Assembly (NCBI GenBank): GCA_019188255.1 | Contig: JAETXT010000012.1 | Span: 744,001-808,000 of the forward strand | DNA length: 64,000 bases | Source of the DNA: Verticillium longisporum | Lineage: Eukaryota; Ascomycota; Sordariomycetes; Glomerellales; Plectosphaerellaceae | Direction: 5' to 3' | Notes under the pieces: generated by a model | The model's input: only the letters and a program-made list of their open reading frames with translations | Told to the model about the DNA's origin: nothing | The model's database searches: none | Translations under genes and position numbers: made by a program | Shown here: positions 1-11,392 of the stretch, one piece after another | Layout: every line of letters begins with the position of its first letter | Numbering within the stretch: position 1 is the first letter of the stretch

Positions 1-415
1 GTAAGTCGGCAGAGATCTCAGGATAAAAGAGAGGCAATGTCTCCTTCATGCGTTCCCGGACTAGAACGCTGATCAAGCTGGGCATCGGCAATACCGGCTC
101 GTCGCAATATATCCTATTCCGCACATTCGGAAGCTGCAGTGTTTATATTGGCACTCATGTGCTTGTGACTTGAATCAGCTTGTCGCTTGTGAGTATGCAG
201 GCGAATTTCGGACTACTCGACCGCACAGGCCCATTTTGAATGTCTGAAGGAAAATGAACATGGAGACGAATCTAAATGAGAAAACAGATATTGGAGGCAG
301 AATTGCCTAGGCCGCTGTGATCTGGCCGCTGCCGGCCTACATAAAAAGCGACACTCTGCCGTCCACCCATGTTTCTGCGCTATCACGCACCTGATCTAGA
401 TTAGAACCTTTCGGC
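1..415. other. Upstream region of the cyclin gene
   Basis: No coding region was recognised. An A-rich TATA-like stretch (CATAAAAAG) near 341 lies about 75 bases before the cyclin start and could be its core promoter. Nothing else stands out. Confidence 0.4.
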
Positions 416-971
416 ATGGAGCAGTCCGACGTGCTCGTGTGGTTTCAAAGCGAGGGTGTCGACGAGGACATAATAGCCCACGTAGCCGCGCTTGCTTCTA
501 CCGTGACATACAGTGATACGACAGGGCCTGATGCCACTGTAGCTGCTTGTGCGGAGGACCCAGATCTCCCTCGCTAACAGACTTCATCACCGAACTTGTG
601 GAGCGCCTTCAACTGACACCTTTGGAACTTATGGCATCGCGGGTCTATCTTGGCCTCTTTATCGATAAATTGTCCGAATTCGGGATAAAAAGACGTGGCC
701 GGAGGTGCACAAATCATCTCGTTATCTTGAGTTGTCTGATGGTTGCCAACAAATGCCAACGGGATCACGCGTTCGATAATCAAGTCTGGACTACCGTAAG
801 TCAAATTTACGAAGGCGATCGGCAGATATTAGGGTTTCAGAAGCACGAAGTAAACATGGGCGAAAAAACCTGCTGGCCCTTCTGGATTGGAAGGTCGACA
901 TTGAGCCGGTGCGACTAACGGAAGAAGTCCAATTTTACTTGGCAATGAGCGACTTTTCACAGATGAAATAA
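416..971 (+). CDS. Cyclin-like protein of the Pcl/Pho80 type (frame broken twice)
   Basis: The protein looks like a fungal Pho80/Pcl cyclin, a regulatory partner of a cyclin-dependent kinase. The cyclin box runs from LTDFITELVERL through SRVYLGLFIDKL, TNHLVILSCLMVANK and the C-terminal LLALLDWKVDIEP. The ATG at 416 is the first after the TATA-like site and gives an acidic N-terminus. Reading has to change frame twice: in a CCC run at 568-570 and in an A6 run at 863-868. In both places one extra base would restore the cyclin frame, which then ends at TAA 969-971. The Val-Ala-Asn-Lys block is typical of the family. Assignment as a cyclin is fairly safe; a specific orthologue is not claimed. The breaks may be sequencing errors or real damage. 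Confidence 0.72.
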
Positions 972-1586
972 TGTCTTCGCATGTTCGCTGAAGAAAAATG
1001 CGTCAAATTGTAGCGTTCAAGGAAATTGAGAAAGCTGGCCTTCAGTAGACGTACGTTCGAAAAAGTGTGGACCACTACTCAACTTGGCTTCTGAAAGTGC
1101 GTGAGCATCCGTAGTGACTGTTAATGGCCTCCCAGACGGCAGAAAGATACAAATTAAAGAACGGACAGATCACATTACCCTAGGAAAACTGATAGTTGGA
1201 AACGAGAAGACGTCGTTTCTGCAAGATTTGCCGGGCTCGTGTGATCCATGGGTGGAACAAGGCAAACCTCTTGCCCTCCTAGAGTCGAACTTGTCATAAT
1301 TTCATGTCCAATCAATGTCATCATACTAATACGTTTGAATGATGAAACAGTCCAACGTAATGCTGACTCTTGATGAGGAACATTAACAACAATAAAAAGC
1401 AGCGAGCATCAGTAGCACGGTGTTTGGACAGGCATACACGTTATTCGCGACTTTCGACGGATGACGGATGAGGACTTGCGTGGCTTACAGAATCAATGTA
1501 TGAGATACAGTACTACTCACGATACGGCACCTTTCTGATGGCACTCCAGATACTTCGCCCAGCGACATCCAAGGAGCCCAAACAGC
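972..1586. other. Intergenic, no supported gene
   Basis: A 61-residue open frame (1114-1299, +) exists but shows no recognisable family or start context. Nothing else was identified. Confidence 0.3.
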
Positions 1587-3185
1587 CTACGAAGTCGCCC
1601 CGTCGTTCTTCCTCTCAAGCATGTCCCACACTTCAGGCGAAACCTCGATCGCCTTCATCTTCTTTGGAACATTCTGTCCGGCCAATTTCCTCCTCCCGAT
1701 CACGATTTGATCTCCCTTCTTATTGCCCAGGATGTCGTTCAGAGTTGTGCGAGACGCAAGCTGCAGATGTTCCGTACCATCAACGAGAAACAGCACAAGG
1801 GACACCCTCTCGGCTTCATCGGATGCCACAAGAACTACATTCATCTTGTCCAGTGTTATTCCCGGAAAGTCAGCCTTCGTGCCTGACGGCATGGCTACTT
1901 TGCCGAGTTGCCGAAAGCTTGCCTTGTGTCCTGCATAGCGACTGCCTTGCACGAGAAAGGCTCTCATGGATTCCGGATATTCCTTGTTCAACCCAGGTGC
2001 TGCAACCAGAAGCTGCCCTCTGTACACTTCGGTCACGATCTGCCCGTCGAGTGGTTTGTTTTTCGAGCCCGTCTTCTGGTCCGGATCGGATACAAGCTGG
2101 ATGAAACTACTTCCAACTTGTGCCGGATCCTTGGGCGGGTGCAGGGGCATGTCGAGGAGCTTTTTCGTATTGGTGCTCCAGAACAGACCCGGCTTCTTAG
2201 CGGGTGTGGTGGATCGACGACCTTCGGAGTCCGGCGGCGTTGCCATGCGTCTGTTCCGTGCTCTGTGCGTGGTCGAACGGGTAGGAGGCTTGTGCTGCTC
2301 TTCGTCACTCTCTTCCTCGTCCTCACTGCTTTCCTCTTGGCTCTCTCGATTACTCTTTGGGGACGTCCTCCTCCTCGGGCTGCCCTCCGACCTCGTCTTC
2401 TCGCTGCTTCGAAGGACGTACTTGTCAGTGCTTTGAAGCTCCTTCAAGTAGAGCGTGTCGTTGAGCCACGATAGACTGACGATAAGAGCACCGTTGTCAC
2501 GCGCATACAAGATGTCTTTCTGAAGGGTATCGAATTGGCGTTGCGATGCACAGAGGTGGGTGGTCTTCCTTGTAACGCTCGTCTGATAACGCCCCCAAGG
2601 CGCGGATCTCCTTTTTCAACTGCTCCACGTTTTGGTCTTTAAGAGTGTCAATCACACAGATGTACATGTTTTCAAGGATTCGGCCCTTTTCTTTCTTCTT
2701 ATGCCGCCCATTTTTCTCAGATCGTCCTCGGATTGGTCGCCGGAGCCGTCGCCAGAGTTGTCGCCAGAGGCGTCGCCAGAGTCGTCGCTAGAGTCGTTGC
2801 CGGACTCACTGATGGCATCGTCGCCGGTCTGACTGTCGGAGATGTCCTCTTTGCTCTCGGCCTGCTGCTCGAGAAGGTACGGTGTGGTGTTGACCTTCGA
2901 CCCGGACTTTGAGCACTTCTCGAGCCATTTCACATCGACGATTTTACAGTCGTCCTGTTTTTTGGCCTTCTTAACAAGGTCGGAGGGCTTATTGTACGAC
3001 TCCCGGGTGGCTATGAGGTGCGTAATTTGTTTGGAGAAGGATTTCTTGTAGGTGCCTCCAAGCGTCTTGATATCCTTCTCGATCTGCTGGTGTGTTCGAT
3101 TGAACTTGCCACAGACGGTGATAACGCAACCGGAGAGCGGCTTAGATGAATCGCCGTCCGTCTCACCTTTCTGCTTAGGGGCCAT
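1587..3185 (-). CDS. Double-BRCT protein A with an extra C-terminal region (frame broken)
   Basis: The gene starts at the ATG ending at 3185 (MAPKQKGE). BRCT 1 follows, with the GCVITVCGKF strand, the TLGGTYKKSF turn, THLIAT and the VDVKWLEKC tryptophan. A Ser/Asp/Gly-rich acidic linker comes next, then a second BRCT (THLCAS and IVSLSWLND), and about 250 further residues that I do not recognise, including a basic and Ser-rich hinge. BRCT domains bind phosphopeptides or DNA ends, so a nuclear role in damage signalling is the family expectation. The first BRCT resembles those of poly(ADP-ribose) polymerases, but no WGR or catalytic domain was seen. Frame changes are needed near 2700 and at a C5 run at 2592-2596 (G5 on the coding strand). 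No splice donor is available at the first break, so I read these as indels. Confidence 0.65.
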
Positions 3186-3739
3186 ATTGATTGTCTGTAG
3201 TGAATGGAACCAGAGGGGGCAAGTTGTGTCTGACAATTTTATGATGAGAGTCAACCTGGATGGAGCTGCGTGGGTTTATAGGTCGATTGCGTTGCCTCGC
3301 AGCGAGCCCAGAAAAAGAAAACGAATTGTGGAAAGCAACAGGCTAGTGCAAGTCAAAAGTCGCAACCGACATCTAGGGGATCTATTTTCAGTTCCGCCGA
3401 ACGAATGTCAGAGGCGGCGATGAAAGAGAGCAAACGGAACCGGATCAAGATCGAATGGAAGACGTGGGACGTTGAATCTATTGCGACAAAAAGCAAGGTT
3501 TCCATCTGGGCTGGAGGGCTTCACCAGAGCAACCCATCCACACCGCAAGACACCCTGCTGGACACACATACTGTACTGTACAATACACGCAGACATCGCG
3601 AAAGTAGTGTCCGGTCATATGTTGAGCACAAGGCGCGTGGCGACGCGTGGAGACGCGTGCGGCAAGGCTCGTGGCTGCGATTCAGCATTGAAAAATCTAT
3701 TCTAGGCAGCTTCATGTAGCCGTTTTCTCGCACTGCCCT
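3186..3739. other. Intergenic, promoter side of BRCT gene A
   Basis: The stretch separates the start of BRCT gene A from the stop of the ferric-reductase-like gene. A TTTATAG element near 3275 could serve BRCT gene A. No further gene is supported. Confidence 0.3.
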
Positions 3740-5727
3740 CTACGCCGCGTTTCTCTTGCCGGCCCACACCCTCTTGCCAGCACCCCTTCCGCCGGCCTGA
3801 CCCGCAACGACGGCATCAATCGGTCGATGCGACCTCGGCTGATACTCGGACTCAACAAACTCGATGAACGTGCGGCCGCCCATGGCCGCAATGACACCAG
3901 CACGCATGCGCATGGTAAAATCTGGGTCTCCGCAATCTGAACCATATCAACAGGATTAGTCTCTGAAGCACCCAGCAGGCACGACGGCAGGGCAGAACGG
4001 TCACGTACTGATGACAATCATTTCGCCTCGCGTCCGTGTACTCTTCTCTCGAATTCTGTTCGTCATCATCTCCATGACGTCTGCCCCGCCCGGCGCGGCA
4101 GAGGTGCACTTCCAGTAATCAGAAGGCTGGAATGGTCGGGGCCTGGAGGTGCGGGGGCCAGGATACAGACACCAGACCACAAGTAATCTCTGGAACGAGG
4201 CGGCGTCAGTACGACAATTGAATGTAGCACCGCATGTTCACGTCATAGCAGCCACCCACGGGAAGAAGGACAGGGAGACTTACGTTGTTTGGGTCTAGAC
4301 GCTGCAATGCAGAAAAGAAGCCGGCTGTCCATCTTTCCTGCTTCTCGTTCTCCAGCATCCACAACAGGTCGACTCGTTGCGTTTTGTCTTGGAAGAGCAC
4401 ACGCGACAGAGATGTTCGCTCCTTGCGAACCGTGTCCAGTCGACGTTGGAAGTTTTGTTGGTGCTCCCCGCCGCGCTCGCCGCGCTCAACATGAGCTCGG
4501 TCTCTTCCTGCTGCAGGCGCTGGATGTCTTTCTTGACTTCGCTATCGCTCTTCCGTCGCTCGGCGAGCTGCAGCGCATATGGCAGCACTCCGGAAATGCC
4601 CGCGCCTTTGGCCACCAGCATGACGTCCTCGTACTGGCGATAGTCCGACTTCTGTCCGTAGGGACCGTCCAGCTTCAGCGCAGCGCCTTCCACCAGTCTC
4701 TCGAGCTGGCTCGCGAGTGTGCCATCGCGCGCCATGAGGAACGACATGGTGCGGACCCCATCCGGCGAGGCCAGATCGCCGGGCTTAAACCACAAGGGCT
4801 TCATCGCGTGGCCGTGAACGCCCGGCACGAGCGAGCGTGGGAAAGAGGCCGGAAAGTAGATGTTGAAATGATCGTCGGCCGAGGCCCGGATGGGCGCGTT
4901 CGCGTGCACGGTCACGAGGGCGACGTCGTCATCGAGTTCCAGTCGGAGCACGCGGACCGTGACCTGTCGATACCACCAGACGGCACGAACGCAAGCCGCA
5001 GCAATCCAGCAAGAACATCCCACCGCAATGAGCGCACGGCTTACGAGCGCGGGCAGAAGATAAGCATGCCACACCAGACCGGCCAATGCCGAGATTGCCA
5101 GGACGAGGTGGGTGACGAAGAAATAGCGGCCAAGACGCCGACGTGTTACACTCACAGACAACGGCAGAATGAGCATCAGCGTGCTGAGTCCCTGGCAAGA
5201 TCTTAGTCTCTACTCTGTACAGCGCCGTTGGGCGAGTGATAAGTGCCGCTTACGATGTATCCCGACGCGACAACGGCACCAGGCCTCGGCCGCAGAGCGA
5301 GGACCACGAAAGCGTGAAGCAACGCTTGAGCGATGGCGACCCTGCCGATCCAGTGATGGACGAGGTTAACGGTACCGAGAGGTACGTTGCACAGGGAGGT
5401 GAGGACGTTCGTTCGAATGACGATGGAGAGGGGAACCAGATTGACAAACGCAGCCACGCCTGCTTGTCTCTCCACCTCTCTCAGCGTGGGCAGGGCACTG
5501 AAGGGGTACAGCAGAAGGGCGATGTTTACGCCAGCGTACAAGAGGACGGCCAGAGCCTCCCATCGGGTGGCACCCGTCCAGTGCTGCCGGCGGACGAGCA
5601 ATGGATAGGCCAGATGCTGGGCGTAAAGCACGTGTACGTAGGAAAAGGCCTGCCGCAGAGGGCGGGCTACGAGGCGTGCAACTATGAGGGTATAGAAAGA
5701 AAGCATGTAGTAGTGCAAAGCCTCCAT
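3740..5727 (-). CDS. Ferric-reductase / NADPH-oxidase-like membrane oxidoreductase
   Basis: This is a multi-exon FRE-type flavocytochrome that would move electrons from NADPH through FAD and heme across a membrane, classically to reduce ferric iron. Exon 1 (5254-5727) codes several membrane segments and the heme-region histidines in NLVHHWIGRVAIAQALLH. A 62-nt GTAAGC...CCAG intron (5192-5253) follows. Exon 2 adds more membrane segments, FAD-domain-like sequence with HAMKPLWFKPGD, and the nucleotide-binding start DGPYGQ...AKGAGISGVLPY. The last exon (3740-3937, after a 71-nt intron at 3938-4008) supplies CGDPDFTM and the FVESEY end typical of the NAD-binding C-terminus. A C4 run at 4466-4469 (G4 on the coding strand) marks a frame change between exon 2 and the RLDTVRKERT stretch. 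Exon borders between 4009 and 4283 are uncertain. FRE genes recur as Starship cargo, but this one lies about 20 kb upstream of the recombinase here. Confidence 0.75.
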
Positions 5728-6653
5728 TGTCGCAGTCGGCAGTGTTGTAGGGGCGAGGAGCGGAAGTGGCAAAGGGCACAATGGCAGATGGGCAGATAGA
5801 GGACCGCCTGAATGATGCCTGGTCGCCGCCCGGGCATGATCCAGGTTTAAGGGGCTACATCAGATCCTATGGGGCGCTTGATGCATGCTGGGTGTGCTGC
5901 TGGGTGGGAGAGATGCCAAAGTTGACAACGCAATTGAAGCGACGCCAGGGCCCGTGACAGCACGGATCAAACCCACACTTGGTGTCAAGATGAGATTCAA
6001 GACGGCGCACCCAGGCGCCCTCTGTGACATGGCGCGTACGCCGTTCCGATGGATAAGCGCCGATCGCAAGCGCCGGCCGTTACCTACAATGTCGAAAATG
6101 GCATCAAGATTGGAGGCTACCAGCGCCTGCTCAAAATAAACAGGCGGCAACGACGGGCGATGGCCTGGACGTCTGCCTGACCAGTCCCGTGCGCCGGTCC
6201 CCCATGCGAAACGCCGTGTTGCCGCGCCCGTAGCCCCACTCGCCTGTTTCGGCGGACCTGCTTCGGCGGCTGGATGTGAGATTGCAAAAGACGGAGGCCG
6301 GACCTGAACACCAACCGGACCGTGCGACGGCATTGCTTTCTAGACGCCGGGCCTATACAGTCGCCCCAAGTCGAGGAGGCTCCACGAAAATAGAACCACA
6401 CAGCGCAAGCCCCCGGAACACCCGCAATGCTGCTGACGGGATTACCGCCGGCGACATAAATTCAACGACCCTCCATCGTTCCCTTCGTCCCTGTGTCACA
6501 AGGCAAAAAGCCAAAGGCGAAAGTCCAAAGAAATCAAAACGCAGAAGCGGCTCGCAGCAATCAGGGTTCTTTCAAGCCAGGTTCTGTTATTGATTGTCCA
6601 CCACTAAGCGTCACCCTGGTAGGTTGTCTCCGCACGAGGCCAGTTCTTCCACC
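5728..6653. other. Divergent intergenic region (ferric reductase / MADS-like)
   Basis: The starts of the ferric-reductase-like gene (minus) and the MADS-like gene (plus) face away from each other across about 0.9 kb. The stretch probably holds both promoters. No gene of its own was supported. Confidence 0.35.
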
Positions 6654-7432
6654 ATGACGCGCGGGAAGAGCAACAAAGACTTTCGCAAAGGGTTCGAAAA
6701 CCGAAAGACCGGCATCTTCAAGAAGTCGGACACGTTCTACCGCTACTACAAAGCCAGAGTGGCGGTGCTGGTCATCGGCCACGATGGCCACCTCGAGGCC
6801 TACGAGTCTCAGCATGGTCTGATCCGAAGCTTGACGGCGTCTCCTATCCCACAAGAGACCATCTTGGGGCCCGACAACTTTGAGACGGTCGCAGCCAGGC
6901 ACGCCATAACGCCAGCACCTAGCAGCCCGCCTGCGGCGGCCGCTTCGGCCGACTTGACAGGTTCGACTGACGCGGGCGACGCAGCCAACGCGGCTGACTT
7001 GGTCGTCAATGCAGTCGGATCTCCCCGTCGTCCTACTTTACCTGTCTCTCGGGCAGCTCGAGCGACGGCGCGGAGTCCTATTCGAGCCTGGACGGAGAGC
7101 TGTCGGTGTCGCCTCAGGCGCCACTGGCCACCATGTCGGCAAGCAGCTCGTCGTCCAGTGGCCCCTTGTCGAGTGGTAGCAGCGGGAAGGACACAGATGA
7201 GACTGCTCCCATGTTCAACGAATATGACTTCGTCAACATGGGAGACACAGTGTTCCCATCTATGTTTCTGGAAGGCGACATGGTAGGCACGACACGTCGG
7301 CAGCAGACTGAGATCTTCCCTGCCATGGGCATGTCTTACGCTAAAGCCGCCGATACGGCACCACACGGGACCGAGTCATCACGTCGGAAACAAGCCCTGC
7401 TTTCGTTGGCGAACCGCTGTTTCCAGGTGTAA
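6654..7432 (+). CDS. MADS-box-like protein 1
   Basis: The N-terminal 55 residues resemble a divergent SRF-type MADS box: a basic start (RGKSNKDFRKGFENRKTGIF), then FKKSDTFYRYYKARVAVLVI and HDGHLEAYES, matching the KK..EL..L..A.VAVLVI...G pattern. MADS boxes bind CArG-like DNA as dimers. The start at 6654 is the first ATG in frame with the box. The rest is low-complexity, Ala/Ser/Gly-rich and ends with a Phe-rich acidic segment (MFNEYDFVNMGDTVFPSMFL) that could be an activation region. The second half lies in another frame. A C4 run at 7023-7026 missing one C would join them, and an intron ending at the CAG near 7057 is the alternative. A second MADS-like gene lies at 58.0 kb. Confidence 0.6.
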
Positions 7433-8061
7433 ACCTCTCTTGGGCAGGCATGGCATTGGTTGTGTGTGTAGGTTTCTTTAGGAGGTCACTTGGCCATGGA
7501 AGGAGTTCTTGGAGTTACTGAGTTCTATAGCTCATGGATGCGGACCGTGTACACTATTCTTCCCAATACCGTCTGCTCTGTCAATACTCCACCGCTCTTC
7601 CGTAGTTGTATTACACCCCAAGATGATGACACCGTGTGTTGGCTGACCACAAGTGATGACGATCCCGGCTCGATGACGGCCGCGCCTCAGTGCAAGAACA
7701 GGATGCTGGCCGCGCGACTGCTGTTTGTCAAGGTCTAATGTTTGCTTTCGACATTGTGGCACTTTGTACGGCGTCTGAGTCCGATTCAGGGCTGTAGGTG
7801 GCCTGACGTAAAGACGTGCGTAACTTGAATTTCATTGGCAGGAACAGACGCATGCCCGGGATTTGAGAATGGACCTTTCTAGAATGAATCTTCGAAGCCC
7901 AAATTCCCTATGTAAGATCAGACAGACAGTGTACCCACACCTGCATCACAGCAGACGAGTACAAGAGATAAGACATGGCTCACTTCAGACGCAATTGGCT
8001 CACGTTCGGACGCGATTGACACAACCACACCGCGTGCAGCACCATATAACAGATCATCACC
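7433..8061. other. Intergenic between MADS-like 1 and BRCT gene B
   Basis: No coding region with recognisable features was found. The segment before 8062 is likely the promoter of BRCT gene B, with a CATATAA element about 20 bases upstream of the ATG. Confidence 0.3.
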
Positions 8062-9351
8062 ATGATGAAGAACTTTAGCGTTGCTATCAACTGCCCCTTG
8101 CCAGCTGAGATATCGATCAAGGATGTCAAACGGGGCATCCAGAGGCTCAGCGGGACGTTCCATGAACGGGTCCTCTCAACCACCGACGTGTTATGCACTT
8201 CTGAGGATCGCGACCGAGATTCACCACAGACTCGCCTCCAGGTGGCACGGCAAGGCGGTGTCACTGTCTCTTTCGACTGGCTTCAAGATTCATTCGCAGC
8301 TGGCCGCTTTGTGGACCCCCTTGAATATCCCATCTCTCAAGAACCATGGACCCTTCGCGGGGAGGATGAGGAAAACAGTGAGAAAGAAATTGAGGAAGAG
8401 AGCGAGGAAGAGAGCGAGGAAGAGAGCGAGGAAGAGAGCGAGGAAGAGAGCGAGGAAGAGAGCGAGGAAGAGAGCGAGGAAGAGAGCGAGGAAGAGAGCG
8501 AGGAAGAGAGCGAGGAAGAGAGCGAGGAAGAGAGCGAGGAAGAGAGCGAGGAAGAGAGCGAGGAAGAGAGCGAGGACGAGGCGCAACGCGTGGAATGCTG
8601 TGGCAATATCACCATCCTACTCCGAATTCTCTACTTCCGTGTGATGAAGGCGGTCGAAAAAGAAACGGAGGGCGAGAGTGACGCAGAGCGCATGGAATGC
8701 ATTGACCATATCAATGCTATATTTCGTTGCTTAGAAGCTACCTTGTCGACAGCGGTTGGGGAAAACATGGAAGGCGAGAGTGAAGCAGATGACGAAGAGA
8801 GTGACGAGAGTGAGGAGAGTGAGGAAGACCGTGAGGAAAGTGAGGAAGACCGTGAGGAAAGCGAGGAAGACCGTGAGGAAAGCGAGGAAGAAACCACCCT
8901 GGCTCGATTCGACCCCGGGAGGCCTTTGTATAACTGTGGCATTGTCGTAGCCGACGAATCCCCTTATATGACCAAGGCGCAGCTTGAGAAAGAAGTCGTT
9001 CATCTTGGAGGGGTATCATTATTTAGTCTCTCGAAGGATACTACTCACTTTGTGGCCTCGCGAGCGACATACAACAAGCTTCCGCAAGCTGTCCTCTCGT
9101 ACTTCCACAAAGTCTCCTTCGTCAATCATGGTTGGCTAGACGCCTGCTCGCAACAGGGCTCTCTAGTACATGTTGGTCCGTACATACACGACAGGCTGGA
9201 CGAAGAAGAGAGCGAAGAAAGTGAAGAAGTGGACCGGGAGGAGGACGAAGACAAAAGCGAAGAGAGTGAAGAAGAGGACCGAGAGGAGGACGAGGACGAG
9301 AGCGAAGAGGAAGACAACACGAGTTATTTTCCTAGAGAATGGCGTAGCTGA
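8062..9351 (+). CDS. Double-BRCT protein B with long acidic repeat linkers (intact)
   Basis: This is an intact 429-residue frame. BRCT 1 (about residues 1-95) begins NFSVAINCPLPAEISIKDVK and ends with the VSFDWLQDSF tryptophan segment. A linker of about 200 residues follows. It holds 15 consecutive Glu-Glu-Glu-Ser units encoded by a 12-bp tandem repeat, a spacer with two Cys-containing helical stretches, and EESEEDR repeats. BRCT 2 (about 290-380) has YNCGIVVADES, HLGGVSLFSLS, THFVAS and NHGWLDAC. The tail is again Glu/Asp/Ser-rich. It is the largest intact member of the local BRCT family. The poly-acidic parts resemble those of histone-binding or phospho-regulated nuclear proteins and would be strong casein-kinase-2 targets. 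Both the role and any partner are inference. Confidence 0.85.
   Translation: MMKNFSVAINCPLPAEISIKDVKRGIQRLSGTFHERVLSTTDVLCTSEDRDRDSPQTRLQVARQGGVTVSFDWLQDSFAAGRFVDPLEYPISQEPWTLRGEDEENSEKEIEEESEEESEEESEEESEEESEEESEEESEEESEEESEEESEEESEEESEEESEEESEEESEDEAQRVECCGNITILLRILYFRVMKAVEKETEGESDAERMECIDHINAIFRCLEATLSTAVGENMEGESEADDEESDESEESEEDREESEEDREESEEDREESEEETTLARFDPGRPLYNCGIVVADESPYMTKAQLEKEVVHLGGVSLFSLSKDTTHFVASRATYNKLPQAVLSYFHKVSFVNHGWLDACSQQGSLVHVGPYIHDRLDEEESEESEEVDREEDEDKSEESEEEDREEDEDESEEEDNTSYFPREWRS
8392..8571 (+). repeat. 12-bp coding minisatellite, 15 perfect copies
   Basis: The unit GAGGAAGAGAGC is repeated 15 times without a mismatch and encodes Glu-Glu-Glu-Ser. Because the unit length is a multiple of three and lacks stops in every frame, it also makes long spurious open frames on both strands. 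Perfect identity suggests recent copy-number change. Confidence 0.95.
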
Positions 9352-10115
9352 TAGCTTACTCCTCGATTAGTTCATCAGTTGAAGGATACCTTCGATTGTT
9401 GCTTGTATCCGTGCGAATGTCGACGTGAAAGTGCTCCAGCATGAAGCGACCCCAGCATACTGACCTCATGTGTGATATCCGGGCCGGAGCCAAGACCGGC
9501 ATGGCTGGTGATGAAGTAAAGATGCTTTGGCTTCCATCCATGAAGAAACGGTGAGCCTGGGGCGTAGAGCGCCACGCAATTCGTCAGAAATTGTCGTTTC
9601 CCTTGATCACCTTGATGAGCAAGGACTGCGTGAAAGCAGGCCAGCAGTGACAACTGCAGGACGCGGGAAAGCTTGGCAGGTCAGGCAGCATGACGAAATC
9701 ACGGAGGTTGGTTGGCGAGGGTATGAAGTAGAAAAACAAGTTCTATTCGGAAGCTGGTGTGTGCTGGGAGCAGCCGCCTTTGTAGAGAGATGTTCGTGAT
9801 CTGCTCTTAAGCTGACCTGACGTGCCAGCACTCTTGGTTGCATGCGAATCCGCTCGCCCCTGTTTCGAGGACTAGACCTTCAGTAAGATCACACACAGCA
9901 GTGGCTGGCACCAACAGAGACGCATGATGCTCGCTCAAGTTGACCATAGGCCTCTATCATCCTGACATTTCTTTTTCTCTTATCTGTTCCCTTGTTTTCG
10001 GCTGTGATATCCCCGTACTCAGCCATCCTCAGCTCGCCCCGTCTCTACGTCCTGTCTTCCCGGCTTTGCCTCCGTTTTGCCCTCTCCGCGTCTACTTCGC
10101 GAGTCGATATATTCA
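9352..10115. other. Intergenic, no supported gene
   Basis: Two overlapping minus-strand frames (9356-9541 and 9375-9653) share a plausible peptide around FLHGWKPKHLYFITSHAG. They cannot be joined by a normal-sized intron, so I make no gene call. Confidence 0.25.
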
Positions 10116-10783
10116 TCACCAGGACAGTGGCAGGACATCAAGGTCCTCTTCTACCCTTCTTCCCTGCCTCAGGCATTCCACAAGCCACTGGTGGTTGACG
10201 AGATGGAAGGCCTTGTCCTCGTCGCTTTTCGCCCGATGGAGGACATTTTTCACGTAAATGCCTTGATGACGAATCTCCTCCTCGGTCGCGCAAAGGTGTG
10301 TCAGGGTGTGGATAGGCTCGCTAGCCTGATCGCAGATCCCGCCCAGATTGACGATATGCTCTTCGACAAGCTTGAAACCAGGAACGCCACGAGATCGCGG
10401 ATAGCTGGATGTGAAAGCGATCACGCACCCCCGCAACGGAGCGGCGTGTGCACACAATGCAGCAAGGTCGTAGTCGCAACTATTCACGAACCTGCCCTCG
10501 GCGTAAGAATCTGTAGCCAGCCCAGAGTGACAAGAACGATGTTCCTCGATCTTGCCATTCTGACATCGTGGCTCGAGGAATAGTACTGGCTCGGCTCGAT
10601 GCAAACGTGCGTCGTTGTCGAGCCGACATGCTTTTGATAGGTCCCGCCGAGCGACTGAATCCAAAGCTTCGTGAGTTCCATACTCACCTGTTGCGGAAGT
10701 GGACAGGCAATCACGACCTTGACCAGACCTGTGAAGCATTCGTCTGTCGCCTCGTGGACGAGAAGCGGAAGTGGGGCACTCAT
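10116..10783 (-). CDS. Double-BRCT protein C (one frame break)
   Basis: From the ATG ending at 10783, BRCT 1 reads VKVVIACPLPQQVSMELTK, SLGGTYQKHV, TTTHVC and VTLGWLQ. After a one-base frame change near 10508-10517 (a single G where two are expected) it continues DSYAEGRFVNSCDYD. BRCT 2 then reads LRGCVIAFTSSYP, HIVNLGGICD, LTHLCATEEE and VNHQWLVECLRQG. The order and the motif CPLP...LGG...TTHVC closely match protein D, which lies head-to-head 609 bp away. With about 220 residues it is essentially two BRCT domains and little else. It is probably nuclear, and its function is unknown. Confidence 0.72.
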
Positions 10784-11392
10784 GACGTGTGAACGGCCCT
10801 GCTCTGCGCTACGAATGTCTGTGTGTGCTTCTGACCGGCAGCCGACTGCAAGACACGTACCGTCCGCGCCTCACCACATACCTTAAGGAGCGCGAAAAAA
10901 TGCCTGACAGTACAAGCCTAACTTTGGCAAGCAAATTGCGAACAACGCTGTCCAACGCGCGTCCGATCCGAACCTGAATCAGACAGCACATGGTCTGTGC
11001 GCTCACTGTCGTTGCCCGTCGGCCAATGCCTGCTTTTGTCCGCTCGGCGGACCGGGTCTAATCGCTCAAGTCGCCTTTGGCTTTTCACCATTCGTTTCGG
11101 CGCGCGCAAGCCACTAAATCCATCTAAGAAAATCACGACTGGCTTCCTGCTCGTCATTTAGCGGCCATGGTCGAAATACACTTCTGCGTGATGGGTTTGC
11201 GGCGAGTAGAAGGGCAAAGAGAGTGTCTGTTTCTGTACATGTACAGCGTATGTCTATAAGGTGAGGGCTGGTCGCGAATGCGCGTCAAGGATCGCCCGAC
11301 TGCCAGCCTGCCAGCTGAAGACTGCCCGACTGTATTCAAAGACTGCACGGCCGCCAGGCCATGGCCTACTAATATTCCCGCATCAATTTGAC
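10784..11392. promoter_or_regulatory. Shared divergent promoter of BRCT genes C and D
   Basis: The two paralogous BRCT genes start on either side and point away from each other, so this 609-bp stretch must hold both promoters. A TATA-like CTATAAGG lies near 11253, upstream of gene D. The head-to-head arrangement suits an inverted duplication. Confidence 0.5.

Noticed and set aside
4289..5206. 305-residue plus-strand frame
   Set aside because: It is antisense to the ferric-reductase-like gene, whose minus-strand reading has membrane segments and nucleotide-binding motifs.
8081..8644. Long Arg/Lys/Ala repeat frame, plus antisense Leu/Phe and Ser/Leu repeat frames
   Set aside because: They are other-frame readings of the 12-bp repeat in BRCT gene B, which has no stops in any frame. 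None has domains outside the repeat.
9356..9653. Two overlapping minus-strand frames with protein-like sequence
   Set aside because: Joining them needs a 33-nt intron, too short to be credible, and no family was recognised.
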